The notes: generated from the sequence alone by a model not told the origin. DNA of 64,000 bases from Dactylonectria macrodidyma (GCA_020744425.1 JAGMUV010000002.1:682001-746000); one strand, 5' to 3'. Shown: positions 1-9,755, counted from the first letter of the stretch. Program-made: numbers and translations.

Positions 1-238
1 GGTCGATGGCAGAGATGTGGTCAGCGTCTAGGGCATGGCGCAGGCCAAGGACGTAGGATAGGGCGGCGGGCGAGATGAGGGCTGGGTGGAAGGACAGGAC
101 CACGGCAACGGCGGCCCAGATGATGGCGTTGACGGTGATGAGCAAGCTGATCATGAACAAGCTGTTGTTTGGGATGCCGTGAAGGAATTTGGGCTTGTTG
201 ATGGCCTGTAGCCGCTGGGGGAGGTTGAATCGCGCCAT
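1..238 (-). CDS. Nickel/cobalt transporter (NiCoT family), 5' part only
   Basis: The start codon is at 238 and the gene runs off the left edge after about 79 codons. After a short basic N-terminus (MARFNLPQ) there is one hydrophobic segment (about residues 28-50), then the signature RHALDADHI at about residues 69-77. This is the metal-selectivity motif of the second helix in NiCoT permeases (HoxN/NixA; fission yeast Nic1). The family imports Ni2+ or Co2+ across the plasma membrane for nickel enzymes such as urease. Only this first motif is visible, so metal preference and integrity cannot be judged. Its promoter lies at 239-900 and I see no CGG-N7-CCG element there, which sets it apart from the cluster that follows. 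Confidence 0.85.
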   Translation of the reverse strand, partial: MARFNLPQRLQAINKPKFLHGIPNNSLFMISLLITVNAIIWAAVAVVLSFHPALISPAALSYVLGLRHALDADHISAID

Positions 239-913
239 GATGGGCGACGGCCGATGGACTAAAGTTCGAATTGGAGGTTGCGGTGGTTTTGTCCACGATC
301 AAGTTACTCACGATCCCAGCGAAAGGGAGACGACAGCAGATAATTCGAAGAATCCTGCCGCAGCGCGACGCAGCTAGAGACACCGAAATGAGAGCAAACC
401 TCCATCTATTCAAACGACAAGCTTTTTCGACATGGATTGGCGCATTTATAACTGCAAACAAGAGCATTCTTGACCCCGCCTCTGTCCTTCGGCGCCGGCC
501 CCCCCACCAAACGATTTTACATGCAAGGCGCCGCTCTAGCTCGCCAGTCTTACCAGTGGAAATAATTGAAAGAGGAAACGCGGGAGAAAAGCGGCGCCGG
601 CCATGCGGGAATCTGCGCGGTAATCGGGCCCAGCGCTTGGCCGCCGCGCCGCCGGCCGTCGAGTTTTATGTGTCTTGTCACATGCGGTTTGGCGCTTCTT
701 ATCGTAGAGGGAGCTGGTTGGGTAAAAGAAAAAGAAAGCAATTGATAGTCCAGAATGTGAGCACATTACATATGAACTAGAGAAATAGCGGCAATGGCGG
801 TATATTTAGGGTCGATTTTGAGGTGACAATGCGTCAAGGGTATGGTCTATGGTATGGTCTAATTAACAGCCTCTTCTCTCACTTCAGACTCGACATTCTC
901 TGGTTTCTAGTCT
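239..913. other. Intergenic, NiCoT promoter and Dabb 3' flank
   Basis: About 670 bases with no supportable gene. Open frames here are GC-rich, lack domains and overlap the NiCoT promoter. The part at 590-660 is rich in GCC/GGC. No CGG-N7-CCG site is seen. Confidence 0.6.
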
Positions 914-1388
914 TTACAACCCGTGACCTATTGGTACGAAATTCAGCATCGACTCGTCCTCCTGGTCCACCTCAAAGTCGTATCGCGTTACATCTTCGGC
1001 GTACGGCCACAAGTATTGGCTCGTTACTCTAATGTCCCCCAGTCAGCAAACCCGCATCGATTATGATCTGAACCCAAGTTGTTCTTACCTGTGGTGTTCG
1101 CTGCTCGCCTGGTATTCGGCCAGCGCGGCCGCGTCGGGGTGAAAGCTCAACAGGGCGACCTGGAAACCTTTGCTCCGTGCGATGGGGTCGGTTATGGACG
1201 GGCCTCCGACGATGAGGCGCTGGTCTTTGACGCATGAGAGGGATTTGAGGGTCTTGAGTTCGTTGGTGAAGGTGTCTCGGTGGGATTTGTCGACGTCCTC
1301 CTTGAACTTGAACAACACTGCACATGAGATTAGTTTCTCGAAGGGACTCGTATTGAGAGGTTTACTGACCGATGTGAACGACAGTCAT
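914..1388 (-). CDS. Stress-responsive A/B barrel (Dabb) protein
   Basis: Three exons, joined 1388-1370, 1317-1089 and 1028-914, give 120 residues. The first exon is 19 nt (MTVVHI), with donor GTCAGT and acceptor GCAG. The junction rebuilds the usual Dabb opening, hydrophobic-H-I-V-L-F-K-F-K. The body carries the alternating strand-helix pattern of the family, including LKSL and a VALLSFHPDAAALAEY segment near residue 75-90, and the last exon gives HHRVTSQYLWPYAEDVTRYDFEV. Family members form dimeric ferredoxin-like barrels and include small enzymes of polyketide or catabolic pathways. The substrate is not evident. Two CGG-N7-CCG elements lie 114-167 bp upstream, tying it to the Zn2Cys6-controlled cluster. 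Confidence 0.85.
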
Positions 1389-1501
1389 GATTGCAATTTT
1401 TTTTTGAGTCTTCTTCCGTTATCAGATTGATTGGCAGTAGTCTGTTGCCTTGGGGCCCAGGACCTTTAATAAGACGACTCTCGAGGTCACTTGCACCAGG
1501 T

Positions 1502-1514
1502 CGGAGAAACCCCG
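1502..1514. promoter_or_regulatory. CGG-N7-CCG site 1 (Dabb promoter)
   Basis: CGG, seven bases (AGAAACC), CCG. Inverted CGG triplets at a fixed spacing are the classical recognition pattern of Zn2Cys6 dimers. It lies 114 bp upstream of the Dabb start codon. Confidence 0.65.
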
Positions 1515-1542
1515 AACCTGACGAGCATCACAAGACGTGCAA

Positions 1543-1555
1543 CGGGAATTGTCCG
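1543..1555. promoter_or_regulatory. CGG-N7-CCG site 2 (Dabb promoter)
   Basis: CGG, GAATTGT, CCG. The whole 13-mer is repeated exactly at 7977-7989 in the dehydratase/SDR promoter, which argues for a shared regulator rather than chance. Confidence 0.75.
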
Positions 1556-1812
1556 CAAGCGTTCGTCCGAGGAATCATAGAATGTGACGATGACTCCGTT
1601 TTTATCAAACGGGATCCATTTACACAGGCTATACGAGCCGATGGACCAGTATTTGCTTCTGGTGGCGAGACGGGCGGACGTTTACCGTCGTGGGCATATG
1701 GGTGGACGACTTGATATCCAGGTGCGCAGACATGGTGAGTTGAAGTACAGACTGTAGACATGTACAATTAACCATGCAGTACTAAGATTTAAGTATACAA
1801 ACTAAGATTTAA

Positions 1813-2904
1813 CTACTTAGAATCAAGTGTTACGAATTCCTTGGCCTCCACCTTTTTCGCTTCTCCATTCAGCGCATCAATCTCAGCCTGGACGAGCGGA
1901 ATGCCAGTCTTCTCGCGCTCGACCTGCGCGAGCTGCTCCAGCTCACCCGGGAAGTAGATGCGGTCGACGCCGGCCGCTTTGTCGCACCCGACGACGCGCT
2001 CGTACAGGTACTGCATGCGCTCGCGAAACTCGTCCAGGCTCATAAACAGGTCAGGCTTGATGGCCACCAGGAAGTGGCCGACGTCGGCGGGCCGCGACGG
2101 GTCGTACGGGTTTGTAACGTGCCCTGCAAAGGCCGAGCCGGATAGGACGCCGGAGAAGACGTCCATCATGATGGATAGCGCGGAACCCTTTGGTCCGCCC
2201 ATGGGTAGCATGACACCCTCGAGAGCGGCCGCTGGGTCGTCTGTCGGACGTCCCTCCCCGTCGAGCGCCCAGTCCAGGGGGATCTTTTCCCCGCGCCGCT
2301 TGGCCTTGTAAATCTTTCCTCGGGCTGCAACCGACGGAGCCATGTCAAGGATGAAGTCGGTCGTCGGTTTCTTGCCGGGCGCGCCGCAGGCAATGGGGGA
2401 CACGCCCATGAGCTTGCTGCGACCACCCCAAGCCGGCAGCGCAGGGCTCGAGTTCGTAAAGACGAGACTCATCATATCGGCGTCGAGGGCCTGCTGGACT
2501 AGCCAGGCGCTCATGCCAAAGTGGTTGGAGTGCTTGACACTGGCCATGCCGATGCCGTAGACGCGGGCAGACTCGATGGCCGCGGCCATGGCCTTGTGCG
2601 CGGCGACGAAGCCGAATCCGTTTTGGCCATCAACTTGAGCGACCACAGGCGTCACTTGGTTCACTGTTGGCTCGGCGCCGGCGTTGAGGACGCCCTGTCG
2701 GATGCGCTCCATGTACGAGGGGATTCGGTTCATGCCGTGCGTGTCGACACCACGTAGGTCAGCAGCGACTAGGCAGCGGGCGATGATGGTGGCATTCTCA
2801 GCTGGTACGCCATTGCCCTTGAGGATATCTCCCACCAGGCGCCGGGCTTCTGCGGCGGCGACGTGGATTTTGCGAGACTCAGATGGTTCTTGGGTGTCTG
2901 TCAT
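1813..2904 (-). CDS. Ldh_2-family NAD(P)H-dependent 2-oxoacid/imine reductase
   Basis: Single-exon gene of 363 residues, the usual family length (about 330-370). It belongs to the malate/L-lactate dehydrogenase-like family (Ldh_2), unrelated to classical LDH. Visible signatures are RGVDTHGM (residues 51-58), GFG near 96-98, SNHFG (126-130), the P-rich LPAWGG segment and a GPKGSALS motif near the dimer interface. Members reduce 2-keto acids or cyclic imines, for example malate, 2,3-diketogulonate, ureidoglycolate and piperideine-2-carboxylate. The substrate cannot be read from sequence. Next to an IlvD/Edd dehydratase, oxidation or reduction of a keto acid from sugar-acid breakdown is plausible. 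No targeting peptide is visible, so it is probably cytosolic. It shares a divergent promoter with the activator gene, which holds two CGG-N7-CCG sites. Confidence 0.9.
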   Translation of the reverse strand: MTDTQEPSESRKIHVAAAEARRLVGDILKGNGVPAENATIIARCLVAADLRGVDTHGMNRIPSYMERIRQGVLNAGAEPTVNQVTPVVAQVDGQNGFGFVAAHKAMAAAIESARVYGIGMASVKHSNHFGMSAWLVQQALDADMMSLVFTNSSPALPAWGGRSKLMGVSPIACGAPGKKPTTDFILDMAPSVAARGKIYKAKRRGEKIPLDWALDGEGRPTDDPAAALEGVMLPMGGPKGSALSIMMDVFSGVLSGSAFAGHVTNPYDPSRPADVGHFLVAIKPDLFMSLDEFRERMQYLYERVVGCDKAAGVDRIYFPGELEQLAQVEREKTGIPLVQAEIDALNGEAKKVEAKEFVTLDSK

Positions 2905-3187
2905 TGTGTAAGATGTTGATGAGGGAGGGGTATAGAACGTGACACTGCGTAAGGAATGAATGAATGATTGGGCAAAGTATCAGCTCATGAAAGTGGTAAG
3001 TTAAAAAATGGGCGACGATGAAGTAAATATTAATATTAATATTATAAAGACAGGCTGGTATACAGAAACATTCAACCTCGCCCCATAGGTACTTGACAAT
3101 GCCTTCATCTTGTTGCTCCAGCATGGTGCTAGTACTGTATGTTTTGGTTAAACCAGAGCACAACCCACACTGTGCTGGAGGCGAACG

Positions 3188-3200
3188 CGGGGTTCTCCCG
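3188..3200. promoter_or_regulatory. CGG-N7-CCG site 3 (Ldh_2/activator promoter)
   Basis: CGG, GGTTCTC, CCG. It is paired with site 4, centre to centre 23 bp, about two helical turns. Confidence 0.65.
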
Positions 3201-3210
3201 TTGTTATGAG

Positions 3211-3223
3211 CGGCGTCTCCCCG
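3211..3223. promoter_or_regulatory. CGG-N7-CCG site 4 (Ldh_2/activator promoter)
   Basis: CGG, CGTCTCC, CCG. It lies 117 bp upstream of the activator start codon and about 307 bp upstream of the Ldh_2 start. Confidence 0.65.
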
Positions 3224-3339
3224 CTCGAGTCGGGCAACTTGCCACTCTCCAGACTCACATTACTACTCCACGCCTCCACATTTGCGCCTCGAATTGCGCC
3301 GAGGGGGACTCAATCGCGCCCGTCCCGACAGCGAGGACC

Positions 3340-5789
3340 ATGGCAGACAACGACAACGGCAGCGGGAACGGATCCCGCGCTGCCAGACCAGGCCAAGGCC
3401 AGCAGGGGAAGCGGAATCCGCGACTGCGTCTGGCCTGTCTTCGCTGCCAGCGGCGCAAGATCCGAGTACGAACAAGACCACCACCACCACCCTTACCCTT
3501 GCCTTATCCCCGGGCGCAAGTTTTTCGGGGTTTACCCATCGGAGAGACTTCGAATTGAAGATCATTTTTGCTGACCTTGTCTCGAGTGCGACGGAGAGCT
3601 TCCGGCGTGCAAGAACTGTCGGAACGCGGGCGCGACCTGTACCGACGGAGAAAGTGCCCGTCTGCGAGACCTCCCCAGAGCGTACGTGTTGCTGCTCTTG
3701 TCTTGTACTACGGAACCGTGCTGATGATCGAGATAGGTACATTGTGAACCTGAAGCGTCGGATATCATGGCTAGAGTCCATTGTCCGCTCAAGATGTCCC
3801 GACGTGGACCTGACTCAAGAGCTTCCTCCAGGGGACGACGCGGATGGTCAAGATCAGTTCGACGAGACCGTGGATGATAGCATGAACATCCAGCCTCGCT
3901 CACCCACAGCCACACCAACTCAGGAACCTCCCGCCGTGGTAAATACAGCACTAGTCGAGACTCCTCGTCCGCCCATCAGATCAGGTCCTGGTCCCCAAAC
4001 TGGCGAAGCTGCCAACGCGCTCACCCACGAGATCGGGCTGGTGTCGCTGGTGACGAACCAGGACCCGCGCTACATCGGACCCTCGAGCGGGTACTTTCTG
4101 GCCCGCATCATGCTCGATTCCGTCTCTGGGCTCGATGAGAGGGCCGGGAGACCTAGTCGCGACGGCCCGTTTCCAACGCAACTTGTCGAAGCCATCCAGG
4201 CGCCTCTGCCTCTACCTCCGAGGGACATGGCGAAGCAGCTGTGCGACGCCTACTTCAACGTCATACACCCGCAATACCCTATCTTGCACGAGCCGACGTT
4301 TGCGAAAATTCTCGAGCAAGCCCTTACCCAGGATGATCTGGAGCCCATCGTGGGTTTCCAAGTGTTCATGGTTTTAGCTATTGGCGCCATGATCCTATCT
4401 GCGCGTCTCAAGGCCCGTATCCCGGGAGAATCCTATTGCTTGTCTGCTTTAAAATACTTTACGAACCTCAACCTCGAAAACTCTCTACAAGGTGTCCAAT
4501 GCTTGCTTTTGCTACTAATATTTACAATCCACAATCCTTACGTCCGTTTAAATGTGTGGTACCTCAACTACCACTGCCTTGCTGCGCTTCTCGATCTCGG
4601 ACTGCAGCGAGATATCAACACTCGCTCGGGAATCTCATTACTTGAGCAAGAGATGAGAACAAGGATATTCTGGGTCATTTTTTCGTTTGACCGCATCCTG
4701 GCGACTATGATGGGACGGCCGATTGGGATTCGAGACGAGGCATGCGAACTTCGAGTAAGTGGGCATTTAGAAACTGTGAAAGCGGCAAACTAACCACAGC
4801 AGATGCCGGAAGGGCTCAGCGACCTTGATTTGGTCACTGACAAGACCTCTCAATTACCTTTACAGCCCGGGTCAAAACAGATGCAATTCGCGGTGCACCT
4901 ATTCCGGGCAGCCAAGCTCAATTCGGAGATCAAATACGTCGCAAACAGCATCAATAGGAGTGCGCCTAGCTATGCGTATCCGGCGGTAGTAGATATCAAC
5001 AACTGGCAAGCTTCAATGCTCAGTCAACTGGACCAGTGGGCGGATAAGATACCAGGATCCGCCGATGAACCGTCGGAGCAGTACCTTAGGATGACGTGCC
5101 AGATGCGATACCATGGCCTGAGAATGTTGCTGCTCCGGCCGAATCCCGCTATTCCAAAACCTTCGGCTGAAGCCTTGACGCAGTGTCATAGGAGCGCATG
5201 CGAAAGTCTGAGGCTCTTTGACACCTTGTACAGAACAAATTTGCTGGTACACAGTTGGATCACATTTCACTCCCTGGTTTTGAGCACCATCACGATGCTG
5301 TTCTGCATCAAGGTCGTCCCAGAAATCGCCCGACGAACCGAAATAGAAGTACTCATGGGTGATCTCAGCATCTCGCTCAGCGTGCTCAGCGCGACAGGCG
5401 AACATTGGTCCGGCGCGAAGCGCAGTCGCGACATATTGGACAGACTCGGCCGGTCCACGATCCGCTGGCTACGAGATCTCAGTAACAACCGCAACTACTT
5501 CCAAGCACAGCAGCGGCAGGGCGTTCAGATGGATCCGCAAAACATCATCAGCCCGCACGCGCAGGGCACGCCGTTCGGTCCTGGGCCCAACATGCCGTTG
5601 ACGGGAGACTCGGCGCTCGACTTGGACGGCGCCGGAAACATGGCCGGCTTCATGCAGAATCCCTTTGACGACTTCCTGGCCAACGACTCGTTTGCCGAGT
5701 ACTTTGAAGCCAGCGAATCCGTCAATGTTGACACCATCGTTCGCGACTTGTTTCAAGACCTCATTCCCATTTATCCAGGCTTTGCTTGA
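3340..5789 (+). CDS. Zn2Cys6 fungal transcription factor, likely cluster regulator
   Basis: Four exons, 3340-3465, 3587-3681, 3737-4754 and 4803-5789, give 741 residues. Intron 1 (GTACGA...CGAG) falls inside the zinc cluster. Splicing restores C-x2-C-x6-C-x6-C-x2-C-x6-C (C33, C36, C43, C50, C53, C60). A linker and short coiled coil follow (YIVNLKRRISWLESI, about residues 75-90). The Fungal_trans middle homology domain spans roughly 235-470, with AYFNVIHPQYPILH at its start and a FDR...GRPIGIRDE segment near 390. The C-terminus is acidic and may activate transcription. Proteins of this class bind CGG triplets as dimers in the nucleus. The gene is embedded among metabolic genes, and seven inverted CGG repeats of constant spacing surround it, so it is the natural candidate for a pathway-specific activator that also controls itself. 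Confidence 0.93.
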
Positions 5790-5842
5790 GTCTCCCAGTT
5801 GGAGGCAAGTAATATTTGTACAATTACAATAACTAAGACAGA

Positions 5843-7843
5843 TTATAATGTATCTTCCTCATCTGGACCTCCCGCGGTCAGAAAGTCGAAATCGCCTCCG
5901 TGCTCCGCTTGATTCACGGTCCGCATGTAGAGCCCCCTGTAGCCTCTTATCCGCTTCCTCGCCTCCCATGGCATCTTTTGCTCCTTGACTTGCTGGGCGC
6001 GCACCTTGATCCTCTCTTGGATCTCCTCGTCGGAGAGCTCAACCCGGAGAACGCGCGCGTCTACATCGCAGGTGATCACATCGCCGTCCCGGACGATTCC
6101 CAGCACCGACTTTGGATCCGCGGCCTCGGGCGAGATGTGAAGGCCGATTGTGCCGCCCGCTGTGCCGCTCATGCGTCCGTCCGACAGCCGGAGCATGTCC
6201 AGCACGCCCTGTGAGGCAATCTTCCTCGGGATTGGGATCAATCCGGCCTCCGGCATGCCCGGGTTGCCCACGAGGCCGATATTTTGCAGCACAAGCACGC
6301 TATCGGGGCTCACGTCCAAGTTCGGGTCATCGACACGCTCCGCGAGGTCCGCCGAGTTCTTGAAGACGACGGCGCGTCCGGAGTGCCGTAGTAGGCGCCT
6401 GTCCTTTGATGCGCTCGCCTTCATCACGGCGCCTCCGGGGGCTAAGTTACCTCGGAGCACGACCAGAGATGAAGCTGGGTATAGGGGCTTGTCGAAGGGC
6501 TGGATGACGCTGAGTTCTCGGGGGACGGAGACATACGATGCCCGGGCCATTTCTTGGCCGAGTGTTTGTCCTGTTACTGTCATGGCATCGAGGAATAGAA
6601 GGGGCTTGATCTCGTGGAAGAGCGCAAGCATGCCGCCTAGCAGAGTTAGTCAACGTCAACTAAGTGACGGAAGGAAAAACTCACCAGAGTTGTGGAAATC
6701 AGTCATATAATTATCTCCACTCGGCTTCAAATCAACAACCAACGGCGTCTTCCGGCCAATCTCATCAACCGTGTCCAAGTTGATAGTGCCGGCAATCTTG
6801 GGATGCCGTCCAGCGATGGCCATGAGGTGCACGACGGCATTAGTCGAGCCGCCGATGGCCTGGAGGACGGTGATGGCGTTGAGGAACGACTCGCGGGTTA
6901 GAAGAGCTTGCGGCCGCAGCGTCTCAAGCTGCTTCGTCGCAGCGACGGCGTGCTTGCCCGTCTCTTCGGCGATGCGGAGCCGGGCGGATGAGACGGCCGG
7001 TGCTGAAGCGCCGGCGAAGGGCATCATGCCGAGGCCGACGAGGATGCAGGCCATTGTGCTCGCGGTGCCCATTACTCCGCATGTTCCGCTCTATGGGTTT
7101 GAGTCAGATGGGCATGCTCATAGAACTTGATATTCACGGAGGGTGGACTCACCGTTGGTGCTAGCTCATCGTTGATAGCTGAGATGTCTTCGATGTCAAT
7201 GGTCCCTGCTCTGTACTTGGCCCAGTTGTTCCTGCAATCCGTACAGGCACCAATTCTCACACCGCGGTGACTTCCCGGCATCATTGGGCCCGTCACGAGG
7301 TGTAGGATGGGCTTGTTTGCTGAAATTCCTCCCATTAGCTGGGCAGGAGTGGTCTTGTCGCAACCTAGATATCTCATCAATAACCGTTTGGGTCTATCAG
7401 CCAGTCTACTCACCACCAATGAGAACGACAGCATCACAAGGCTGAGCACTAATCATCTCCTCGGTATCCATGCTCATGAGATTCCGGAGATACATGCTCG
7501 TCGGCGACGAAAAGGACTCGGCGATGCTGATGGTGGGGAAGTCGATGGCCAAGCCGCCATTCAGCTGGACGCCGCGCTTGACAGCGTCGATCAGCTGCGG
7601 GATGTTGGCATGGCACGGGTTGAAGCTTGAATACGTGTTGACGATGCCGATAATCGGCCGCGACAGGGCGTCCTCGCTGTACCCCAGCGCCTTGATGAAG
7701 ACCTTGCGCAGGAACAGCGAGAAGTGAGGGTCTCCATATGAAGCGAGGCCTTGGCGCAGGCCGACCTTGGAGGTGATGGGTGTGTCGAGATCGTAGTCCA
7801 TGTTGACTTTGGGAGTCTGCTCTTGCTCATTCTTGTCTGCCAT
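5843..7843 (-). CDS. IlvD/Edd-family dehydratase, sugar-acid type
   Basis: Four exons, 7843-7414, 7364-7153, 7090-6685 and 6636-5843, give 613 residues. All phases agree. Three cysteines expected to hold the [2Fe-2S] cluster are present: C77 in NPCHANI, C145 in GGCDKTTPA and C218 in SGTCGVMGTAS. The TDCRNNWAKYRAG and GTCGVMGTASTMA segments resemble aldonate dehydratases (L-arabinonate, D-xylonate type) more than valine/isoleucine-pathway Ilv3. There is also no mitochondrial presequence, so a cytosolic sugar-acid dehydratase making a 2-keto-3-deoxy acid is favoured. A paralogous dihydroxy-acid dehydratase remains possible. It is divergent from the SDR gene across a 338 bp promoter with two CGG-N7-CCG sites, and convergent with the activator gene (stops 53 bp apart). 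Confidence 0.9.
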
Positions 7844-7976
7844 GATGAATCTATACTGAGCTCTTATAAGATTGCTTTCACTGATGAGTGTTGCGATGAG
7901 CCCGTATGCTTAGGCGCTGGCCTATCAGTGGTTATGTATTACAATCGTCACAAGGCGTGATCTGATGCGGTGCAGA

Positions 7977-7989
7977 CGGGAATTGTCCG
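7977..7989. promoter_or_regulatory. CGG-N7-CCG site 5 (dehydratase/SDR promoter)
   Basis: CGG, GAATTGT, CCG. Identical over all 13 bases to the site at 1543-1555. Confidence 0.75.
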
Positions 7990-8007
7990 AGACTGGGAGT
8001 TTTCCGA

Positions 8008-8020
8008 CGGAGCAGCTCCG
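8008..8020. promoter_or_regulatory. CGG-N7-CCG site 6 (dehydratase/SDR promoter)
   Basis: CGG, AGCAGCT, CCG. The dyad extends to CGGAG...CTCCG with a 3-base centre. It lies 31 bp from site 5, centre to centre. Confidence 0.7.
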
Positions 8021-8181
8021 CCACCCATCCAGCCCATAATCCACCAAGAACTGGACTTGGATGTATAAGGTAACCAAGAGGCAAGCCCAAAGAAACACAG
8101 TCTTAGTAACGGTACAATTCAAGTTATTTTCATTTTTTATTATTCACAATTTCGGAATCATCTCTAAGAACCTCACTGAGA

Positions 8182-8991
8182 ATGCTGAGCTTAAAGGGAA
8201 AAGTTGCCCTGGTCATCGGACTGGGACAAACAGGAACCGATGGTTGGGGCATCGGAGCCGCATGCGCAGTTCTCTTTGCCCGTCAAGGCGCCATAGTCTT
8301 TGGCGGCAACAGAACCGTTGCCTCGACTCTGAAAACACGAGAAGCCATTGAAGCCGAAGGAGGCCAATGCGACGTCGTCGCCACAGATGCCACCAACTCA
8401 GACTCGGTCAAGGCCCTCGTGGACGCATGCCTTGCCAAGCACGGCCGGATCGACATCCTGTTGACCAACGTCGGCCAGTCGCAGCCCGGCGACCCGGCGA
8501 GCATGAAGGAAGAGGTCTGGGACTCACAGATGGACATCAACTTGAAGAGCGTCTACCTGGCGTGCCACCACGTTTTACCCGTCATGGAGGCGCAGGCCAC
8601 GGGCGGCGCAGTCGTGTGCGTCTCGAGCATCGCCGGCTTGCGGTACATTGGCAAGCCGCAGGTCGCGTACAACACCACGAAAGCGGCCATCATGCAGTTC
8701 GTCAAGGCTACGGCCGTCGAGTACGCAAAGAGGGGCGTGCGGCTCAACACGGTTGTTCCGGGTCTGATGGATACGCCGTATACAAAGAGCCTGGCAGACC
8801 GGTTTCCGAAGGCGGGCGGGTATGAGGAGTTTTGTAAGATGAGAGAGGGACAAGTGCCGATGGGCAAGATGGGCGATGCGTGGGATGTGGCTAATTCGGC
8901 CTTGTTCCTGGTCTCGGATGAGGCGAGGTATATTACAGGGCAGAAGATTGTTGTGGATGGGGGGATTACCTCGTCAACTGGAAGGACCTAG
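8182..8991 (+). CDS. Short-chain dehydrogenase/reductase (SDR)
   Basis: Single exon, 269 residues, classical SDR length. The Rossmann glycine motif is stretched (GLGQTGTDGWGIG, residues 13-25). The catalytic tetrad is visible as N120, S148/S149, Y163 and K167 (YNTTK). The usual NNAG motif reads TNVG (95-98). The C-terminal PGLMDTPYT and ITGQKIVVDGG segments are typical of the family. It oxidises or reduces a hydroxyl/keto group with NAD(P); the substrate is unknown. In bacterial non-phosphorylative sugar pathways an SDR follows the aldonate dehydratase and oxidises the 2-keto-3-deoxy acid. Its position and shared promoter with the IlvD/Edd gene fit that role here, by inference. Confidence 0.9.
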   Translation: MLSLKGKVALVIGLGQTGTDGWGIGAACAVLFARQGAIVFGGNRTVASTLKTREAIEAEGGQCDVVATDATNSDSVKALVDACLAKHGRIDILLTNVGQSQPGDPASMKEEVWDSQMDINLKSVYLACHHVLPVMEAQATGGAVVCVSSIAGLRYIGKPQVAYNTTKAAIMQFVKATAVEYAKRGVRLNTVVPGLMDTPYTKSLADRFPKAGGYEEFCKMREGQVPMGKMGDAWDVANSALFLVSDEARYITGQKIVVDGGITSSTGRT

Positions 8992-9113
8992 TATATCTCG
9001 TCAACAGGGGAGGATCCAGTAGCAATTAGATGGTTCTTCTAGTGTATATGTACATCTAAGATTAAAAACAGGAGCAATGAAATCATGTCTATTCTATTCT
9101 ATTTCCATGCCGT

Positions 9114-9611
9114 CTATGCTTTTACCGCCTGAGCTGAAGCAGCCGCAGGATTCTTCCCATACTTGGTGTGTTGTCCCAACGTAACCAGTGTCAAACTCCC
9201 ATCCTCTGCAACCTTGGAGATGCGAATCGTCGAAAAGGACATACTGCCGCCGACTTTATTCGCCGTCGCCTCAATCTCCAGCGTTTCGCCGATTTTCGCT
9301 GTGCCCAGGTAGCTGATGTGCATGTCGACGCTGGCGCCGGTCGTCTCGCGCAGGTCCCACGAGGCGACGGCGAGGCCAGTGGTGAAGTCGACGATGGTCG
9401 CCGACACGGCGCCGTGCAGCGTGCCCCGGCTGTTGACGTGGTTTGGTTCTAGGACCAGCCGGGTAGTTACGGCGCCGCGGGAGGTGCTGGTGAGAGTGAT
9501 GTTGGAGAGCAGGATGGTGTAGATGGGGCTGTTTGAGATGAGGCGGTCGAGGACTCTTTGGACGTGGGCGGTCCTCTCCGCTGATATCTGGGGTTCTTCT
9601 GACGGTTCCAT
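9114..9611 (-). CDS. Hotdog-fold thioesterase (PaaI/ACOT13-like)
   Basis: Single exon, 165 residues, the usual size. The hotdog core is clear: N-x-x-GTLHGAVSATIVDFTTGLA (start near residue 60, with the HGA and D residues of the active site), then VDMHISYLGTAKIGETLEIEA and a terminal strand LVTLGQHTKYG. Such enzymes hydrolyse acyl-CoA or aryl-CoA thioesters as tetramers. The substrate is unknown. One CGG-N7-CCG element stands 132 bp upstream of the start, so it is probably the last member of the cluster controlled by the Zn2Cys6 protein. Confidence 0.87.
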   Translation of the reverse strand: MEPSEEPQISAERTAHVQRVLDRLISNSPIYTILLSNITLTSTSRGAVTTRLVLEPNHVNSRGTLHGAVSATIVDFTTGLAVASWDLRETTGASVDMHISYLGTAKIGETLEIEATANKVGGSMSFSTIRISKVAEDGSLTLVTLGQHTKYGKNPAAASAQAVKA

Positions 9612-9742
9612 TTTGTCTAATGGTTTTTTCTTTCAATAAAATGAACCCCACGTGTAGTTATCGTGAAGTCAATGAATAACAGTGTTCAACACAACGACGT
9701 CCACTGACAAGGTTTTGTACACCAAAACTGGAATTTGTTGAG

Positions 9743-9755
9743 CGGACAAAGCCCG
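9743..9755. promoter_or_regulatory. CGG-N7-CCG site 7 (thioesterase promoter)
   Basis: CGG, ACAAAGC, CCG. It lies in the 214 bp between the thioesterase start and the 3' end of the DUF1993 gene. Confidence 0.62.

Larger units (their letters stand above)
1389..1812. other. Promoter of the Dabb gene and 3' flank of the Ldh_2 gene
   Basis: 424 bases without a gene. It contains two CGG-N7-CCG inverted repeats (1502-1514 and 1543-1555), listed separately. Small open frames here have no domain and are judged spurious. Confidence 0.7.
2905..3339. other. Divergent promoter, Ldh_2 gene / Zn2Cys6 gene
   Basis: 435 bases. It holds an AT-rich TAATAT repeat at about 3024-3045 and two CGG-N7-CCG elements (3188-3200, 3211-3223) near the activator start. 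One of the two genes is probably autoregulated. Confidence 0.7.
7844..8181. other. Divergent promoter, dehydratase / SDR
   Basis: 338 bases between two start codons. It holds CGG-N7-CCG sites at 7977-7989 and 8008-8020, roughly central, so both genes can be driven together. Confidence 0.7.

Noticed and set aside
5843..7843. Reading the dehydratase simply as Ilv3 of valine/isoleucine synthesis
   Set aside because: No mitochondrial presequence, sugar-acid-type motifs, and a catabolic-style regulated cluster. Kept only as an alternative.
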